A stretch of 54,352 nt of DNA from a bacterium (lineage in GTDB: Bacteria > Moduliflexota > Moduliflexia > Moduliflexales > JAUQPW01): contig JAUQPW010000027.1 in the NCBI GenBank assembly GCA_030550175.1, forward strand, positions 1 through 54,352, read 5' to 3'. Shown piece after piece: positions 1 to 8,891 of this stretch. Each line of letters opens with the position of its first letter. Position 1 is the stretch's first letter. A model generated the notes under the pieces. That model saw nothing but the letters and a program-made list of their open reading frames with translations. It searched no databases and was not told where the DNA came from. The position numbers and the translations under genes were made by a program.

Positions 1-1
1 A

Positions 2-226
2 CAACTGGCCCAGTCATTTGAAGTTTTTATTCCACACCAATTGAGTCTGAATCGTGTTGGGTTGCTTGGCATCACTATCAGCCACACGGCGAAGGTGGCC
101 GCCTTGCCCTTTCATCATCGTGATCCATTTGACCGCTTGCTGGTAGCACAGGCTCAAGTCGAGCAGATGCCCTTTATGAGTGGTGATGCGGCATTTGATG
201 CCTATGGCATTACACGCTTGTGGTGA
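2..226 (+). CDS. PIN-domain toxin (VapC-like), 3' part only
   Basis: The reading frame is open from base 2, so the gene begins outside the window. The visible 74 residues contain the motif HHRDPFDRLLVAQA, the conserved C-terminal PIN segment whose Asp residues help bind the catalytic metal, and end in ITRLW, the usual short hydrophobic tail of this subfamily. PIN toxins are Mg2+-dependent RNases that cleave tRNA or mRNA and are neutralised by a partner antitoxin, which would lie upstream. The complete toxin at 47359-47745 has the same DPFDRLLVAQA block and a similar tail, so the two are paralogues of one subfamily. Family call is firm; target is unknown. Confidence 0.85.
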   Translation, partial: QLAQSFEVFIPHQLSLNRVGLLGITISHTAKVAALPFHHRDPFDRLLVAQAQVEQMPFMSGDAAFDAYGITRLW

Positions 227-234
227 GTCAAAGA

Positions 235-906
235 CAAGATGCGCTGGCTAACCTGATCAAACGCAACGGCCCCTTGTCGTGATAGACTTATCGGTGGAAC
301 AGGCGACTCACACCACTGGCAGTTTGAATACGCTCCCTCTTTTTGGTGAAGATCAACCCCAGCCTCAAAGTATCCCCTTGTTCTGGAACGAGATGATACA
401 AGCGCTGGTCATCAAACGATTGTTGGAAGGTATTCGCATGGTGGCAGAGTGCGCCTACAAACAGAACCGCAGCCTCAATACACTGGTCCTCATGGATGAA
501 GCGCATCGCCTTGCGCCTCGTGAAGAGCCTGAAAGTGAGGAGAAGAAAGCAGTGCGGGGCATCTTGATTGACGCCGCGCGCACCACGCGCAAGTACGGGG
601 TTGGGTGGCTGTTCATCAGCCAGACCCTCTCCAGCCCACATCGCGAAATCTTGGAGCAGTTGCGCATCTTTTTCTTCGGTTTTGGCCTGGGAATGGGGGC
701 CGAGTTCAAGGCGTTGAGCGAGCTGGTAGGTGGACGTAGTAAGGCCCTTGACTTGTATCAGTTGTTTCGTGACCCGCATTCGTCGTTCGACAGTGCAACC
801 AGAGAGTATTCCTTTATGACTATCGGTCCGGTCTCTCCACTCTCGTTTGCTGGGACACCGCTGTTCTTCAACGCCTTCAATACCGTTAGGGAGTTTCTGG
901 ATACGA
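235..906 (+). pseudogene. HerA-like (DUF87) ATPase, C-terminal fragment with frameshift
   Basis: The main frame from 279 reads a RecA-fold/HerA-type ATPase C-terminal half: VVIDLS strand, Walker-B segment LVLMDEAHRLAP, an arginine-containing helix (AARTTRKYGVG), and the sensor-like strand WLFISQT. Family members are hexameric DNA translocases or helicases. The Walker A part is absent. Homology seems to start at 235 in another frame (DALANLIKRNGPL), and one missing base in the C-run near 270 shifts the frame. The 3' end runs directly into the 907-1075 repeat, which replaces the natural C-terminus after DTNRL. This is therefore a fragment broken at both ends, just downstream of the PIN toxin piece. 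Confidence 0.75.
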
Positions 907-1075
907 ATCGACTCTTTGGAGACCCTGGCTAAGACTTACCTGGGGGTTGCTATTTCCCTGCTTACTTAAAAGCAGTGATAGCCGGATAAAAGGAAAATAC
1001 TTCTCAATTTTTTATTGCAAACTTTTTTTGTTGCAAAATTTTCTAGAGAAGTTACATTAGTTTTGTTAGCGCAAG
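907..1075. repeat. Direct repeat copy 1: M20 peptidase 3' end plus downstream spacer
   Basis: This segment matches 43707-43874 in the same orientation. It contains the last codons of the M20 peptidase gene (through TAA at 967-969) and about 105 bp of AT-rich spacer, ending in GTTAGCGCAAG in both copies. The copies differ by a few substitutions (for example aggaaaa/agaaaaa and ttacatt/ttacctt) and by a small indel in the T/A-rich part. It is thus a diverged duplication and not an exact overlap. Copy 2 is joined to an intact peptidase gene and is presumably the original. Copy 1 interrupts a HerA-like gene on its left. Confidence 0.9.
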
Positions 1076-1103
1076 CTGACAGCTACCATAATCGGTCGTG
1101 GTC

Positions 1104-1250
1104 ATGGGCAAGATCGAGGAGCTGAGCCTGTCTATCGCGGTGTGGTTTGGACTGGATGGGCCCAAAGCGCGGGGACTGGTGAATCCAGAGGGTACGTTGC
1201 GACCTACGGGCGAGGCCTTCCAGCGCTTCGTTGCTGAGAATTTCAAGTAG
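1104..1250 (+). pseudogene. 48-codon C-terminal gene fragment, unidentified
   Basis: The frame from ATG 1104 to TAG 1250 reads a credible protein C-terminus (SIAVWFGLDG, then GLVNPEGTLRPTGEAFQRF). That wording resembles the ends of secreted glycoside-hydrolase-like proteins, but this is only an impression. A stop codon lies shortly upstream in the frame and no ribosome binding site is evident. With the HsdR scrap at 1340 it suggests a patch of gene debris between the direct repeat and the integrase. Confidence 0.35.
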
Positions 1251-1339
1251 ACCCAAGCGTTATGCCTATTGACTTTAGAAATGCCGCGGACGGGGGACGT
1301 AAGTTGGGTCTTTGAATCTCGGCCTGGTAACGGCCTAAC

Positions 1340-1438
1340 GACAATGCGGTGAAGGTCTTGGGCGAACCGGCGCTGAAGGCTATTGTGTGCGAGCTGGTTG
1401 AGGCCGTCCGCAACAATGCGAAATCAACGCGTTCCTGA
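1340..1438 (+). pseudogene. Type I restriction endonuclease HsdR, C-terminal scrap
   Basis: Thirty-two codons read DNAVKVLGEPALKAI then CELVEAVRNNAKSTRS, ending in TGA. VKVLGEPALKAIA-RELVE-VRNN is a conserved stretch near the C-terminus of type I restriction subunit R, normally followed by about 60 more residues that are missing here. It is far too short to act. It records that a type I restriction-modification locus once lay nearby or contributed to a rearrangement. Confidence 0.5.
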
Positions 1439-1569
1439 CGCATGTAGCTTTGAAGGAACGAGTCAGCGCCTCGACACAAAACTAAGCTCTTTCGGCCCTG
1501 TTGTTCCTTTACCGTTGTGTGATTGGCCGCCAGGTCAGCGACCTTGGCCAATTAATTCGCGCCCGGTGA

Positions 1570-2229
1570 CCGACCCACTTACCCGTCGTCCTGACGTGTG
1601 AGGAGGTGAAGGCGGTTCTGAGCCAGCTTCACGGTGACAAGTGGCTGATGGTCTCGCTGATGTACGGTGCAGGATTGCGATTGATGGAATGTCTGCGGCT
1701 TCGGGTGCAGGACATTGACTTTGCCCGCAGCGAGATCACAGTTCGAGATGGCAAAGGCGCAAAGGACGGCGTGACGATGTTGCCCGAATCGCTCAAGACG
1801 CCGCTCCAGAATCATCTGCGAAAAATCAAAGCGATCCATGAAAAAGACCTGCGTGAGGGCTATGGCAGAGTTCCCTTGCCAGACGCAGTGGACCGGAAGT
1901 ATCCGAACGTCTCTGGTGAATGGCAGTGGGTGTTTCCGCAAGAGCATCGGTGGAAGGACGAACAGACAGGAGAGCAAGGACGGCATCAGGTGGATGAATC
2001 CATTTTGCAGAAGGCATTCAAGCAAGCAGTCATCAGGGCGGGTTTAACGAAGCGTGCGACCTGCCACACACTGAGGCATTCGTTTGCAACGCATCTGATA
2101 GAAGCCGGCTATGACATCCGTACCGTTCAAGAGCTTCTTGGCCACAAGGACGTGAAGACAACGATGATGTATACGCACGTGCTGAACCGTGGTGGGAAAG
2201 GCGTCCGTAGTCCGATTGACACGTTGTAG
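1570..2229 (+). pseudogene. intI: Integron integrase IntI, N-terminally truncated
   Basis: IntI is a tyrosine recombinase that recombines attI with folded single-stranded attC. The readable frame begins after TGA at 1567 with [17 protein letters not shown] and holds the whole catalytic domain. Box I is [12 protein letters not shown], and box II is [11 protein letters not shown] with [15 protein letters not shown], giving His/Arg/His and the Tyr nucleophile. The integron-specific extra helix region ([19 protein letters not shown]) separates IntI from XerC/D. About 100-120 N-terminal residues (the SAM-like DNA-binding domain) are missing, and no IntI-like reading appears upstream of the TGA. 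The longest start-to-stop frame is GTG 1606. It lies on the same strand as the cassettes and directly precedes attI. Almost certainly inactive. Confidence 0.9.
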
Positions 2230-2401
2230 CCAAGACAACGATGGCATGTTATGCTGAAACCGTATAAGAACCAGAAGATGCTAAGCAACAGGTTGAAAAT
2301 GTTGGCAACAAAGAACTTAATAACTCACGCGCACAAGTGTTTTATGCCGACAGAAAACGGCGTAAGCATCTTATGTGGAACCATATAAACAATAGTTAGC
2401 T
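2230..2401 (+). other. attI-like recombination region of left integron
   Basis: This is the noncoding stretch between intI and the first cassette, ending in the crossover-like heptamer GTTAGCT (2395-2401). Bases 2337-2401 align with 44081-44146 beside the second intI remnant. Both read GTGTTTTA, then a hairpin (here TTATGCCG/CGGCGTAA at 2342-2365), then a TATAAAC stretch, then GTTRRRY or a close variant. Conserved sequence in the same position beside two different intI genes is the main evidence for attI. The integrase-binding repeats are not experimentally defined. Confidence 0.65.
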
Positions 2402-2476
2402 GGCCCGCGTCGGGGCTGGGAAACAACGAAACAACGGGGCGGCGACGCCCTCCCCACAAACAGAAGGAGGTTAGTC

Positions 2477-2965
2477 ATGACAACACGCGTTTTGAAACTC
2501 TGGGCCGCCCTTGCGGTCGTCGCTCTGATGGCGCCCAGCTTCCACACGGCCTTCGTCCAGGGCAGTGCAGAGAAGAAGCAGGCGTCCCTGTACGACCGGC
2601 TGGGTGGCCTCGCGCCGATTTCGGTCGTCGTCAGCGACTTCATAGATGCCCTCGTGCCGGATGCTGTCCTCAATGCGAATCCTGCGATCGATGCGGCGAG
2701 GAAGCGCGTGCCAGCGCCATACCTCAAGTACCATGTGACTGCGCTCGTCTGTCAGGCGACTGGTGGTCCGTGCCAGTATCAGGGTCGTACGATGAAGGAG
2801 GCACACGCGCACCTCAATATCACAGAGCGCGAGTAGGACCGAATGGTCACCATCTTCAAAGAGATTCTCGCCAAGCACAAAGTGCCGGCGAAGGAGACTG
2901 AGGAGCTCCTTGCGATCGTTGGCTCGACGAAGGCCGATATCGTGGTGTCCAAGAGCGGCAGGTGA
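2477..2965 (+). pseudogene. Group I truncated haemoglobin with in-frame TAG
   Basis: Start ATG 2477 follows AGGAGG. The product has a signal peptide (hydrophobic AALAVVALMAPSF, cut probably before SAEKK) and then a truncated haemoglobin fold: SLYDRLGGLAPISVVVSDFI, the KYHVTALVCQATGGP helix and MKEAHAHLNITE, which are trHbN landmarks. TAG at 2834-2836 stands where Trp is likely (ITERE-stop-DRMV). The same frame continues through IFKEILAKHKVPAKETEELL to TGA 2963-2965, giving a normal 162-codon gene. Intact family members bind haem and handle O2 or NO; here export would be periplasmic. First cassette of the left array. Confidence 0.85.
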
Positions 2966-2978
2966 GAGACAGTGAGCC

Positions 2979-3038
2979 AGCTAACAACCAGTTGCAGCGG
3001 ACGGCGCGACGCGCCGCCGCTGAGCCGGAGCGTTAGGC
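2979..3038 (+). other. attC site 1 (left array)
   Basis: A 60-bp cassette recombination site with left end AGCTAAC, right end GTTAGGC (3032-3038) and an imperfect palindrome between (GCAGCGG.../...CCGCTGAGCC). It closes the haemoglobin cassette. Its core wording (GCAGCGGACGG, CGCCGCCGCTGA) recurs in the attC sites near 9955, 46997 and 53183, as expected for one integron generation. Confidence 0.85.
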
Positions 3039-3064
3039 GTTCTTACAACAGGAGGGTCCATCCC

Positions 3065-5749
3065 ATGTTCGATCTGTTCAAAGATATCTAAAAATACAAA
3101 GGCAAATCACCTTACGCCAGCGAGCTGTACGGCGTGTATCAACCTTTGTTGGGCTGGCAATCGCGGCTGACCAAGAAATGGATCCAGCAAGGAGGGCCTA
3201 TCATAGACCCGCGGATTAAGCAGATTCTGGACGGCCGTATCAAGCCCGGCCCCAAGCAGGTCCTCTTCAATCACCCGCTCGAGTTCATCGCAGACCCTCT
3301 CGAGCCTGGCTCGGGCAAATCGCCGTTCACCGTGATGCTGACGCGCGAGCTGAACAGCGAACTCTTGAAGATCGTCCAGGCCAAGGTGCAGCAGTTCGTA
3401 GAGAACCACGACGGACGCCTTCCAGACGGTGCCGAATGGAACCAGCTGATTGAGATCAACAACCTGATGGATGCGCAGAACGGCGATCTTCGTCTCGCCA
3501 ACGATCGCCACCGGGAGGGCATCCATGCCGCAATGATTAAGGCGTCGGGAGGTGGCCCCATCACGCCGGAGATGGTGCAGAAGGCCAGTCATGATCACCT
3601 CGCCGTGATGCAATACGAGTCTCAGATCGCGGCGTTTCTTCTATTCCACGCCGAAGCGCAGCCAGGTCACGACCCCAACTTGCTGAAGCAGCTCTTCATC
3701 GTGAAGGTAGCCCCAAGTCTCGACGAACTGCTGTGGTCGCCCGACCCGCTTGCTAGTATCGACCCGACGGACACGGGAGGCGCACTATCGCCCGTTGGCT
3801 TCGTGCATCTCTATCGCCAGTACTTCTTCGACCTCGGCACCTTCCTCGGCGAACCCATCGAGCACGTGTGGCTCGCACCCGGTACAACAATTGAGTTGGT
3901 GGAAGTAAGCACACGCCGCACACTTGTGGAGCAACAGACTGAGACATTGGTCGAAACCATTACCAAGAGTGAACACTCCGAAACGATGAAGGACGAGCTC
4001 AGCGACGCGGTGAAGGAGGAGAACCAGAACAGCACGAAGCTCGGCGTCACGCAAACGAACACGGTCAACGCCTTCGTCTACCAGGGCACCGTGTCGGCGA
4101 ACTTTGGCCTTGAGTCCACGCGCAGGCAATCACGAGAAATAGCGCACAAGCAGAGCCGTGAACAAAGTGAAAAGCTCTCCACCGAAATCAAGCGAAGTGT
4201 GAAGACCCTTTTCCGCACCGTGACCGAAACCACCGACACGCGCAGCCGCCGTTACGTGCTACAGAACACCACGGGCAAGCTGATCAACTATGAGTTGCGC
4301 CGGAAGATGAGGCGCGTCGGCGTGCAGCTGCAGAGCATCGGCGAGCGCCTGTGTTGGCAGGTGTTCGTTGACGACCCAGGTGCAGAACTCGGTGTCGCGC
4401 GCCTGGTGCACATCGCTGAGCCGGCGGACCTCTCACAGATCCACGCACCGGACGTAACGCCGTATCCTCCGCCTGTTAAGCAAGCGCTCAAGCTTCTGTT
4501 GTCTTTCCAGCGGTACCATGGCGACAACGACACAGGGAACATGTACATCGAGGACGGCAACCTCTCAGAGACCGGCCACCTCCACCTTGGCGACGAAAAC
4601 GACAAGATCAAGGTGAACTACCGAGGCTTCCGCGTCAGCCCTCCGCCCGGGTACAGGCTGGCTAACGTACAACTGAAGAACGTAGTGGGTGATCACTATC
4701 TGGACCCTGTGTTCTTTAACGTGACCGACACCACTTTCGACGTGCATTTGAAGCAGGCATTCTTTCCGGTCGAGGGTCGGATCAGCGCGGAAGTGGAACT
4801 CGAATTCCTTACCACAAAAACCGAGATGGACCGCATTGACAAGGAGAATGAGACCAAAAAGCGAGAGACCGACCTGGAGCAGAGGCGCAAGATCAAGGAA
4901 GCCTATGTCAAGGCTATCCGCGAGCGCATCAAGCTGGCCAGCAAAATTCAGCGCCGCGCAAGTTGGGATCTGCGCGAAGAAGAACGCACAGTGGTCTATC
5001 GACGACTGCTTCAACGGCTGATGCTGGATAGCTGGCAGAAGCCGGGCACACCCGAGCAGCGCCGCATCAATCACGTCCGCTCGGAGGTGATCCGGTCGAT
5101 CTTCGACATCGACAGCATGCTGTACTTCGTCGCGCCCGAATGGTGGGTGCCTCGTTTGCATCGTAGCCGGCAGAACTTCAGTCCCTCTCCGGCTCTAGAT
5201 AAGAGTGGCAATCCGATTCCGGTTGCCGACAGTGATCCGGTGGGTTGGGGCGGCACCAACGAGACTGGCCGCGACAACTATGACATCACCGAGGATTCGG
5301 CACCCGCGCGGCTTGGGAGTTCGCTCGGTTGGCTCTTACAGCTCGACGGCGACAACTTGCGCAATGCCTTCCTGAATGCGCCGTGGGTGAAGGCCGTTGT
5401 ACCCATTCGGCCCGGGCGTGAGAAGGCGGCGTTGAATTGGCTAAAGTCGTTGGAAGGTCACGACAAGGATGGCTGGGAGACGCCTTATCTCGGCAACGAC
5501 GATCCAGAGTTCACTGGCAAGAAGATTGGCGAAGTGCTGGAGATAGTTGCTGACCGTTTGGAGAAGCGCAACGGCAACATCGAACATGTGCTGCAAGCCG
5601 ACAAGGTCTTCGAGCACGGCTTTGATCACTTGGCCAAGGGCTTCGACGCGGGCGTGGAGCCGAGTGAGGTGTTTAGTCAATACATCTCTGTACTGCCAAC
5701 TGATCAGATCGTTGCGGTGGAATATGAGCCAACTGATCTATTGGTCTAA
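3065..5749 (+). CDS. Large uncharacterised cassette protein with early in-frame TAA
   Basis: I do not recognise a named family. The natural start is probably ATG 3065, preceded by AGGAGG, reading MFDLFKDI; TAA at 3089-3091 then interrupts, and the same frame runs on for a long protein. A fallback GTG at 3134 gives 871 residues but lacks a ribosome binding site. Around residues 250-400 (from GTG) comes WLAPGTTIELVEVSTRRTL, then a Glu/Lys/Thr-rich helical, probably coiled-coil segment. Residues about 560-620 form a second charged helix (TKTEMDRIDKENETKKRET). There is no signal peptide or membrane helix, so it is probably cytoplasmic. It is followed by the hydrolase at 5792 in the same cassette, suggesting a joint function. 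The function and expression are unknown. Confidence 0.6.
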
Positions 5750-5791
5750 CACCAGAAAGTAAGAACTCGGTGCCGACAAAGGAGGTAGGGC

Positions 5792-7405
5792 GTGGACCTG
5801 ACGATTGAAGTGACGGACGCAGTTGGCGCACCTATCGGCGGGGCGGATATTTCGGCCATACTGTCGGGCGTCCAAACTAACGGTAAATCCAACGCGCAGG
5901 GCAAGTTCATGCCAGGCCCTATACCTTCTAGTGCCTTCCAGGTTGATGTCAGGCACCCTGCTTATCTCAGTGAAGAGGTAAAAGTTACCCCACCGGCCCC
6001 CGCTGGGGCCTTTCTTTGGGACAATCCTGTCTGTAGCGTTAGTGCGTCGGGAGTCATCACCGTCCGCCTGTCACGGCTGCGCGCAGCCCCAACCTTCTCC
6101 ATCTCAGACCCGGAACTGGAACGGCGAGACCCGTTTAACCCGCAGGCTGTCTTCACCTGGACGGACCATGGTGGGAACCCCACAGGACGTTATCTCGGAA
6201 CCTTCAACAACGAAGAATTGATCGTTCCCATTGGTCACCCCTTGCTGCCCGACAAGCCTGGGGAGGGGTGGGGCCGGTTTAACCATGGTGAACCGGTGAA
6301 ACTCGACCCGAGTCGGACGGGCAATATGATCTGGCTAGAGTGGGGGCTTGGCAGTGGACAACCCCGCCTGCTCATTGCCGCCTGGGTTCCGCATTTCCGT
6401 GGTCCCACTCCCACAAAACTTGACTTTATAGTCTTCTATTCGCCGAACACAAGACCCGACGCAGGGTATCCCGTGGACAAGTTCCCGTGGCTCGACCCGT
6501 ATCCGTACAAGGCGGTCAAAAGTGGTCAACTTCGGAAAGATGGCCCTCCAGCCCTCACTCAACCCTATCCCGCATTAGGACATCGATACCTCTTTCGTGA
6601 AAAGTGGCTTATTTACCAGTTATTGGCGGTGAAGCGTCAGGCCATCGTTATTTTTCCCATCCAGCCTTCCATGGATTGGGGACCTTTTGCTCATGCTGCT
6701 GGCATTGCCCGCCTAATAGGTGAGGTCACACACTTACTGCATCGCACTGCTCTGACGTCCGGTGGTCAGACCAGCCGCGACGAAGACCGAGCACTCTCGC
6801 CGGGCTACCGCTTCTTTCGAACTGCTATGCATGCCCCGCCACCTCAAGCGCAACGGATCGTCTTGAGTGGCTTCAGTGCTGGCGTGGCACCCATTGTGAA
6901 CATGCTCGGCACCAGCTTCGGACAGAAATTGGACGACCGGCGTCCCGGACTCGACCATCCTCTTTTTGGAGCAGACGTCGCTCCCTTCCTAAACGCCTGG
7001 ATGGAAGTCTGGGATCACGATGCGCCTAATCTTGCACCGGACTATACGCGGACTGCGTTGGAAAGGGCTGCGCCAATATGGATGAACCAAAATAAGCAGC
7101 GAATGTTACGTTGTTATCAGACCGAATCGACGGGTACTCCCAAGGATTGGATAGAAACAACACCTCTCACTCAATTTGCTCCCGGCCCGGTGAAGCCGCC
7201 GGTTTATGCTGGGGGGCACAAAGCAGCGGAACGGCATGTGGACGCCCGTTGCTCGTTGGTTTATTTCGATAACGGGTACCTGAAACATGCTACGACAGCA
7301 CCCGAAATCGCTCCGGTTTTCTGGAAGGCGAACGATGCCCACCAGGCGGTACCTATGGTTACGTTTGGTCATGCGGCGTCGTTGAGTGGGTTGGCGCGGA
7401 TGTAA
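5792..7405 (+). CDS. Predicted alpha/beta serine hydrolase with N-terminal beta-sandwich domain
   Basis: GTG 5792 follows AGGAGGT closely. Residues 1-70 (LTIEVTDAVGAPIGGADISA, then VQTNGKSNAQGKF) resemble a carboxypeptidase regulatory-like beta-sandwich. The remainder resembles an esterase/lipase core, with strand DFIVFYSPN and the nucleophile elbow VLSGFSAGV, placing the likely catalytic Ser at residue 362. The general acid and His are not certain; HAASLSG near the C-terminus could supply His. No signal peptide is seen. It shares a cassette with the large upstream protein (42-bp gap), so the two may be co-translated partners. The substrate is unknown. Confidence 0.65.
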   Translation: MDLTIEVTDAVGAPIGGADISAILSGVQTNGKSNAQGKFMPGPIPSSAFQVDVRHPAYLSEEVKVTPPAPAGAFLWDNPVCSVSASGVITVRLSRLRAAPTFSISDPELERRDPFNPQAVFTWTDHGGNPTGRYLGTFNNEELIVPIGHPLLPDKPGEGWGRFNHGEPVKLDPSRTGNMIWLEWGLGSGQPRLLIAAWVPHFRGPTPTKLDFIVFYSPNTRPDAGYPVDKFPWLDPYPYKAVKSGQLRKDGPPALTQPYPALGHRYLFREKWLIYQLLAVKRQAIVIFPIQPSMDWGPFAHAAGIARLIGEVTHLLHRTALTSGGQTSRDEDRALSPGYRFFRTAMHAPPPQAQRIVLSGFSAGVAPIVNMLGTSFGQKLDDRRPGLDHPLFGADVAPFLNAWMEVWDHDAPNLAPDYTRTALERAAPIWMNQNKQRMLRCYQTESTGTPKDWIETTPLTQFAPGPVKPPVYAGGHKAAERHVDARCSLVYFDNGYLKHATTAPEIAPVFWKANDAHQAVPMVTFGHAASLSGLARM

Positions 7406-7468
7406 TCTTGTAATCAGCTTGGATATGGCGGTACTGGGTATGGAGGAGGCCCGACCATTAGCCAGGGT

Positions 7469-8747
7469 CAGCTCTGTCCCATATGAAATTTAAGGTGATA
7501 GAGGAGCTAGAGGGGGCCAGTGCAGGCACGCAAGGTGGATAATGATGGTGTCCAGCGCCAGGCGGAACGTCCCAAAGGGCACATCCACCACCCGCACCAA
7601 ACTCAGCTCCTGGTAGCGCGTGACAAACTTGTAGAGACTCTTGGAGAAATGGCCCAAGGCTTTGAACACCCGCCACAGCAAATCACACACAAAGGCGGCG
7701 ATAATCTGCAACTGCAAGGCATGGGCCGTCTGCCCCACAGGCCGTTTGATTTTGAGCAGCCCCTTGATCCATTTCCACCAGTTTTCCACTTTCCATCTCT
7801 CTTTATACAGTTGTGCCACGCTGGCGGCACACAGATCAAAGCGGTCAGTCAACACCCGCACCAGGCGGCCATCGGGCAGGCGGTAACTACCACGCGCAAC
7901 TCTACCTGCGGCCAGCCCGCCAGCCGCACCGTTCAGTCACTGAGCAAGCGGATCTTGCCCCGCTGGTGCTCCGAGGGAACCGGGCGCCGCTCTACCACCG
8001 TCCACTCCATCCCCCGCTTCAGCCACACTACGAAGTGGGCTTGACACTGCCGTATCTGCTGCAGCCGCTTAAAGCTGACATAGCCCCGGTCTTGTACATA
8101 GGTCCATCCGGCTTCCCAGCTTATCTTCACCGCCGGGTTGGCCTCATACACCTTGCCTGGGGTCAACACCAACTGCGCCGGGATGCGTCCACTCCACTCC
8201 AGCACCGCATGCATTTTGGCTGCCCCACTGCTGTGCCGATATTCGGCCCACGCGTAAGCAGCCAAAGAGAGCTTGAGCAAACTGGCATCGATCAAGGCCA
8301 TGCGGGCGAATTTCTTTCCCAGCTTCTCTACCCCCAACCGCTCCTTGAGCCGCAGCCAGACTTCGGTCATAAGTTCCAGCGGGTAGTGGGCCAGGGCATG
8401 AGAGAGGGTATGGCGGGCTACGGGCCCCCCACGGCCTCTTGCAGGGGCTGATGCTCGTTAAGGGCAGTCACTACCCCACGCAGATAGGGACTTTTGATCA
8501 GCTGATGGACCACCAAGACCCCCATCAGCTTGGGCCCCGGCAGGGCGGTGCTGCGCGACTCATAGGGGTCACGCTCAAAGATATCCTGGAGGGGCACTTG
8601 TTTGAGGGCCTGCAGCATCAGGCTCACCAGTGTGATAGACTCGGCCATGCGAATCCTCCCGAAAGTTGTGTTTTAGTGAGCGTCATCATATCTGACGCTC
8701 GGGAGGATTCGTACTCCTTGCTTGAAAATTCATATGGGACACCACTG
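7469..8747 (-). mobile_element. IS4-family-like insertion sequence (1279 bp)
   Basis: The ends are imperfect inverted repeats beginning CAG and sharing TGTCCCATATGAA (left 7469 onward; right, reverse strand, from 8747). The element is flanked by a perfect 9-bp target duplication AGCCAGGGT at 7460-7468 and 8748-8756, so its limits are exact. Removing it joins the end of the hydrolase cassette to its attC site. The transposase inside is on the minus strand and broken. Confidence 0.85.
7490..8648 (-). pseudogene. IS4-family-like transposase, frameshifted
   Basis: Three overlapping minus-strand frames together make one DDE transposase: N-terminus 8648-8418 (MAESITLVSLMLQALK), middle 8370-7933 with ALIDASLLKL and YVQDRGYVSFKRL (first and second catalytic Asp regions), and C-terminus 7861-7490 with [16 protein letters not shown] (the Y-R-E-K signature carrying the catalytic Glu). 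At least two frameshifts separate the pieces, so the copy cannot move itself unless the shifts are sequence errors. Confidence 0.8.
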
Positions 8748-8785
8748 AGCCAGGGTACACAAGAGCGAAGCGGTGTCCACCACGC

Positions 8786-8860
8786 GCCCAACAATCGCAT
8801 CAACTCGGACTGCCAACTACGCTACGCTTCGTTGGCAGCCGGTTATGCTTGGCGTTAGAC
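8786..8860 (+). other. attC site 2 (left array)
   Basis: A 75-bp site with GCCCAAC (8786-8792) and GTTAGAC (8854-8860), and internal complementary arms (TGCCAACTACGCTACGC/GCTTCGTTGGCA). It closes the cassette holding the large protein and hydrolase; the IS4-like element sits just upstream of it. Confidence 0.8.
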
Positions 8861-8891
8861 GTTCAAATCTCCTATCGGAGGAGAATGGAGT

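Noticed and set aside
244..252. GGCTAAC heptamer after the PIN fragment, like an attC left end
   Set aside because: It reads through as Ala-Asn codons of the HerA-like fragment and no palindrome or GTTRRRY follows.
288..779. Long minus-strand open frame opposite the HerA fragment
   Set aside because: Shadow of the real frame; no recognisable motifs, and the + strand has the Walker B segment.
2834..3091. Stop-codon reassignment explaining TAG and TAA in the first two cassettes
   Set aside because: Core genes end normally at TAA and TAG and contain no internal ones; decay or sequence error is simpler.
4565..5161. 198-residue minus-strand frame inside the large cassette gene
   Set aside because: Low-complexity Leu/Asp wording typical of an antisense shadow; no ribosome binding site or motif.
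7520..8451. Plus-strand frames across the IS4-like element
   Set aside because: Antisense of the transposase, which shows clear DDE motifs on the minus strand.
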